64,000 nt of DNA from Streptomyces sp. JB150 (lineage in GTDB: Bacteria; Actinomycetota; Actinomycetes; Streptomycetales; Streptomycetaceae). Every line of letters begins with the position of its first letter. The first letter of the stretch is position 1. Below are positions 62,933 through 64,000 of the stretch, piece by piece. A program made the translations under genes and the position numbers. Below the pieces are notes generated by a model. The model saw nothing but the letters and a program-made list of their open reading frames with translations, had not been told where the DNA came from and did no database searches. The stretch lies in NCBI RefSeq assembly GCF_011193355.1, contig NZ_CP049780.1, positions 793,180 through 857,179 on the forward strand, in the 5' to 3' direction.

Positions 62933-64000
62933 TCAGCGCGGCTGGGGGGCCGCCGCCGGCCTGCTCTGCGTGCCGCTGCCCAGGCGCAGCCGTGCGCCCT
63001 GGCGCAGCAGTTCCTCCTGGACGAGTTCCGCGGGCACCTCGCGCGGGGTGCGGCCGGAGCGGACGGCCAGCGCGGCGCAGACACCGGCGGCCTGACCGGT
63101 GGCCATGGAGATGGGCATGACGCGGTAGGAGGAGTGCGCCACGTGGGAGCCGGAGATGCAGCGGCCGGCGACCAGGACGCGCTCGGTGTCGCGCGGCAGC
63201 AGACAGCGCAGCGGGATGTCGTAGAACCGGCCCTGCGGGACGCGCATGAGGATGGTGCCGGAGCCCTTGGGGTTGTGGATGTCCACGGGGTACGCGCCGT
63301 GCGCGATGACGTCGGGGAAGGACCGGGCCTCCATGATGTCGTGGCCGGTCAGGTGGTAGTCGCCGGTGATGCGCCGGGTCTCGCGGACGCCGATCTGGGT
63401 GCCGCTCTGCACGACGTACGACGTCTCGAAGCCGGGCACGTGCTGCCGCAGGAACCGTTCGATCTGCTCCAGCTGGCGGCGGGCGGTGTACTCGGCGCGG
63501 GTCAGGTCCCACACGTCGATGCCCAGCGCGCCCGTGACGCGGGTGCTGTTGACGCTCACCTCGCCGGGGTGCGGGGTGCCGAAGAAGAGGATGTCCTCGC
63601 GGGGCAGGGTGAGTTCGCCCGCCTCGGTGGCCTTCTCGACGAGGTCCCACAGGCCGTGGACGCCCTTCCACTGGTCGGGGTTCTCACGGACGTACTCGGC
63701 GAACCGGGGCCGCAGGAAGTCGACGATCCGGAACATCAGCGTCATCGGCTGCACCAGCCCGTCCTTGGGGCGGCCGATCTCGAAGGACGCCCCGCAGGCG
63801 GTGGCCACGTCGCCGTCGCCGGTGCCGTCGACGACGACGTCCGCGTCGATCACCACCGGCCCCGACTTGGTCTCGAAGACCACCCGCCAGCCGTCGCCGT
63901 CGTCGAGCGGCAGCGCGGTGGAGGCGAAGGAGTGCAGCAGCAGCCGTACTCCGGCCTCGTCCAGCAGGTCGAGGAGGGTGAGCTTGTAGATCTCGGGGTC
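62933..64000 (-). CDS. FAD-dependent oxidoreductase (FAD_oxidored type), 5' end outside window
   Basis: The frame continues to the window end: after the reading DPEIYKLTLLDLLDEAGVRLLLHSFAS it runs through VVIDADVVVDGTGDGDVATACGASF, which includes the FAD-contact GDGDVA pattern. It ends with GRCISGSHVAHSSYRVMPISMATGQAAGVCAALAV near the C-terminus, typical of the FAD_oxidored (pfam12831) family. At least 355 residues are present. It would oxidise a small organic substrate; the reaction is unknown. It converges on the beta-helix pseudogene. Confidence 0.9.
   Translation of the reverse strand, partial: DPEIYKLTLLDLLDEAGVRLLLHSFASTALPLDDGDGWRVVFETKSGPVVIDADVVVDGTGDGDVATACGASFEIGRPKDGLVQPMTLMFRIVDFLRPRFAEYVRENPDQWKGVHGLWDLVEKATEAGELTLPREDILFFGTPHPGEVSVNSTRVTGALGIDVWDLTRAEYTARRQLEQIERFLRQHVPGFETSYVVQSGTQIGVRETRRITGDYHLTGHDIMEARSFPDVIAHGAYPVDIHNPKGSGTILMRVPQGRFYDIPLRCLLPRDTERVLVAGRCISGSHVAHSSYRVMPISMATGQAAGVCAALAVRSGRTPREVPAELVQEELLRQGARLRLGSGTQSRPAAAPQPR

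Overview
This is a 64 kb piece of an actinobacterial chromosome, almost certainly Streptomyces. Support comes from the very high GC content, the frequent GTG starts, and a gene set that includes DUF5709, DUF6397, a roadblock protein, conservon relics, a 388-residue xylose isomerase and a 67-residue cold-shock protein. No tRNA, rRNA, CRISPR array, insertion sequence, phage or large biosynthetic cluster was seen.

Layout. At 1-5.4 kb lie the 3' part of a LuxR-type ATP-binding regulator, YjbQ, an FAD monooxygenase-like protein and a small MltG-like transglycosylase. At 5.5-12 kb lie three ABC exporter genes: one full-length exporter divergent from a MarR regulator, and a two-gene heterodimeric exporter with one dead ATP site. 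At 12.5-17.7 kb lie DUF5709, type B L31, a DUF457 membrane protein, a Ski2-like helicase and TesB. At 17.7-24 kb lie DUF6397, an orphan roadblock protein, an F420/FMN oxidoreductase, a fused MHYT/CvnD pseudogene, a methyltransferase, an MpaB-type oxygenase and small hypothetical proteins. At 24.2-28.5 kb is an overlapping SNF2 helicase/SWIM pair. At 28.5-30.7 kb lie a guanine deaminase with a long structured leader, a broken RNase H/phosphatase and a PS-repeat membrane protein. At 31-35 kb is the xylose system: xylA divergent from xylB plus a ROK repressor. At 35.3-41 kb lie an acetamidase-like enzyme, a Tat-type amidase, a GAF regulator, a broken AAA kinase and an aldehyde dehydrogenase. At 41-43 kb lie a cold-shock gene with a candidate switching leader, a GvpU-like protein and a MerR regulator. 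At 43.5-49.3 kb is a glycan block (GH2, LacI, GH43). At 49.7-53.9 kb lie a secreted L-amino-acid/L-glutamate oxidase-like flavoenzyme and a CASTOR/POLLUX-type channel. At 54.5-59.7 kb is an accessory chaperone island (J protein, DnaK, GrpE, small membrane protein, GroEL under a perfect CIRCE). At 59.9-64 kb lie hypothetical proteins, DUF1360, a decaying beta-helix gene and the 3' part of an FAD-dependent oxidoreductase.

How the genes work together. The clear functional units are xylose catabolism, the arabinan/galactoside-type glycan block, the chaperone island, the SNF2-SWIM pair and the asymmetric exporter. Two themes recur. Four genes are in visible decay, each with several frameshifts or deletions, and one carries a 22-bp duplication that explains one of its frameshifts. 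Many unrelated short tandem repeats (units of 9, 13, 14, 25-26, 30 and 33 bp) sit between genes or in disordered protein tails. The most testable new signals are the three-way-junction leader before the deaminase, the two-state hairpin before the cold-shock gene, the 14-bp satellite and the asymmetric ABC pair.
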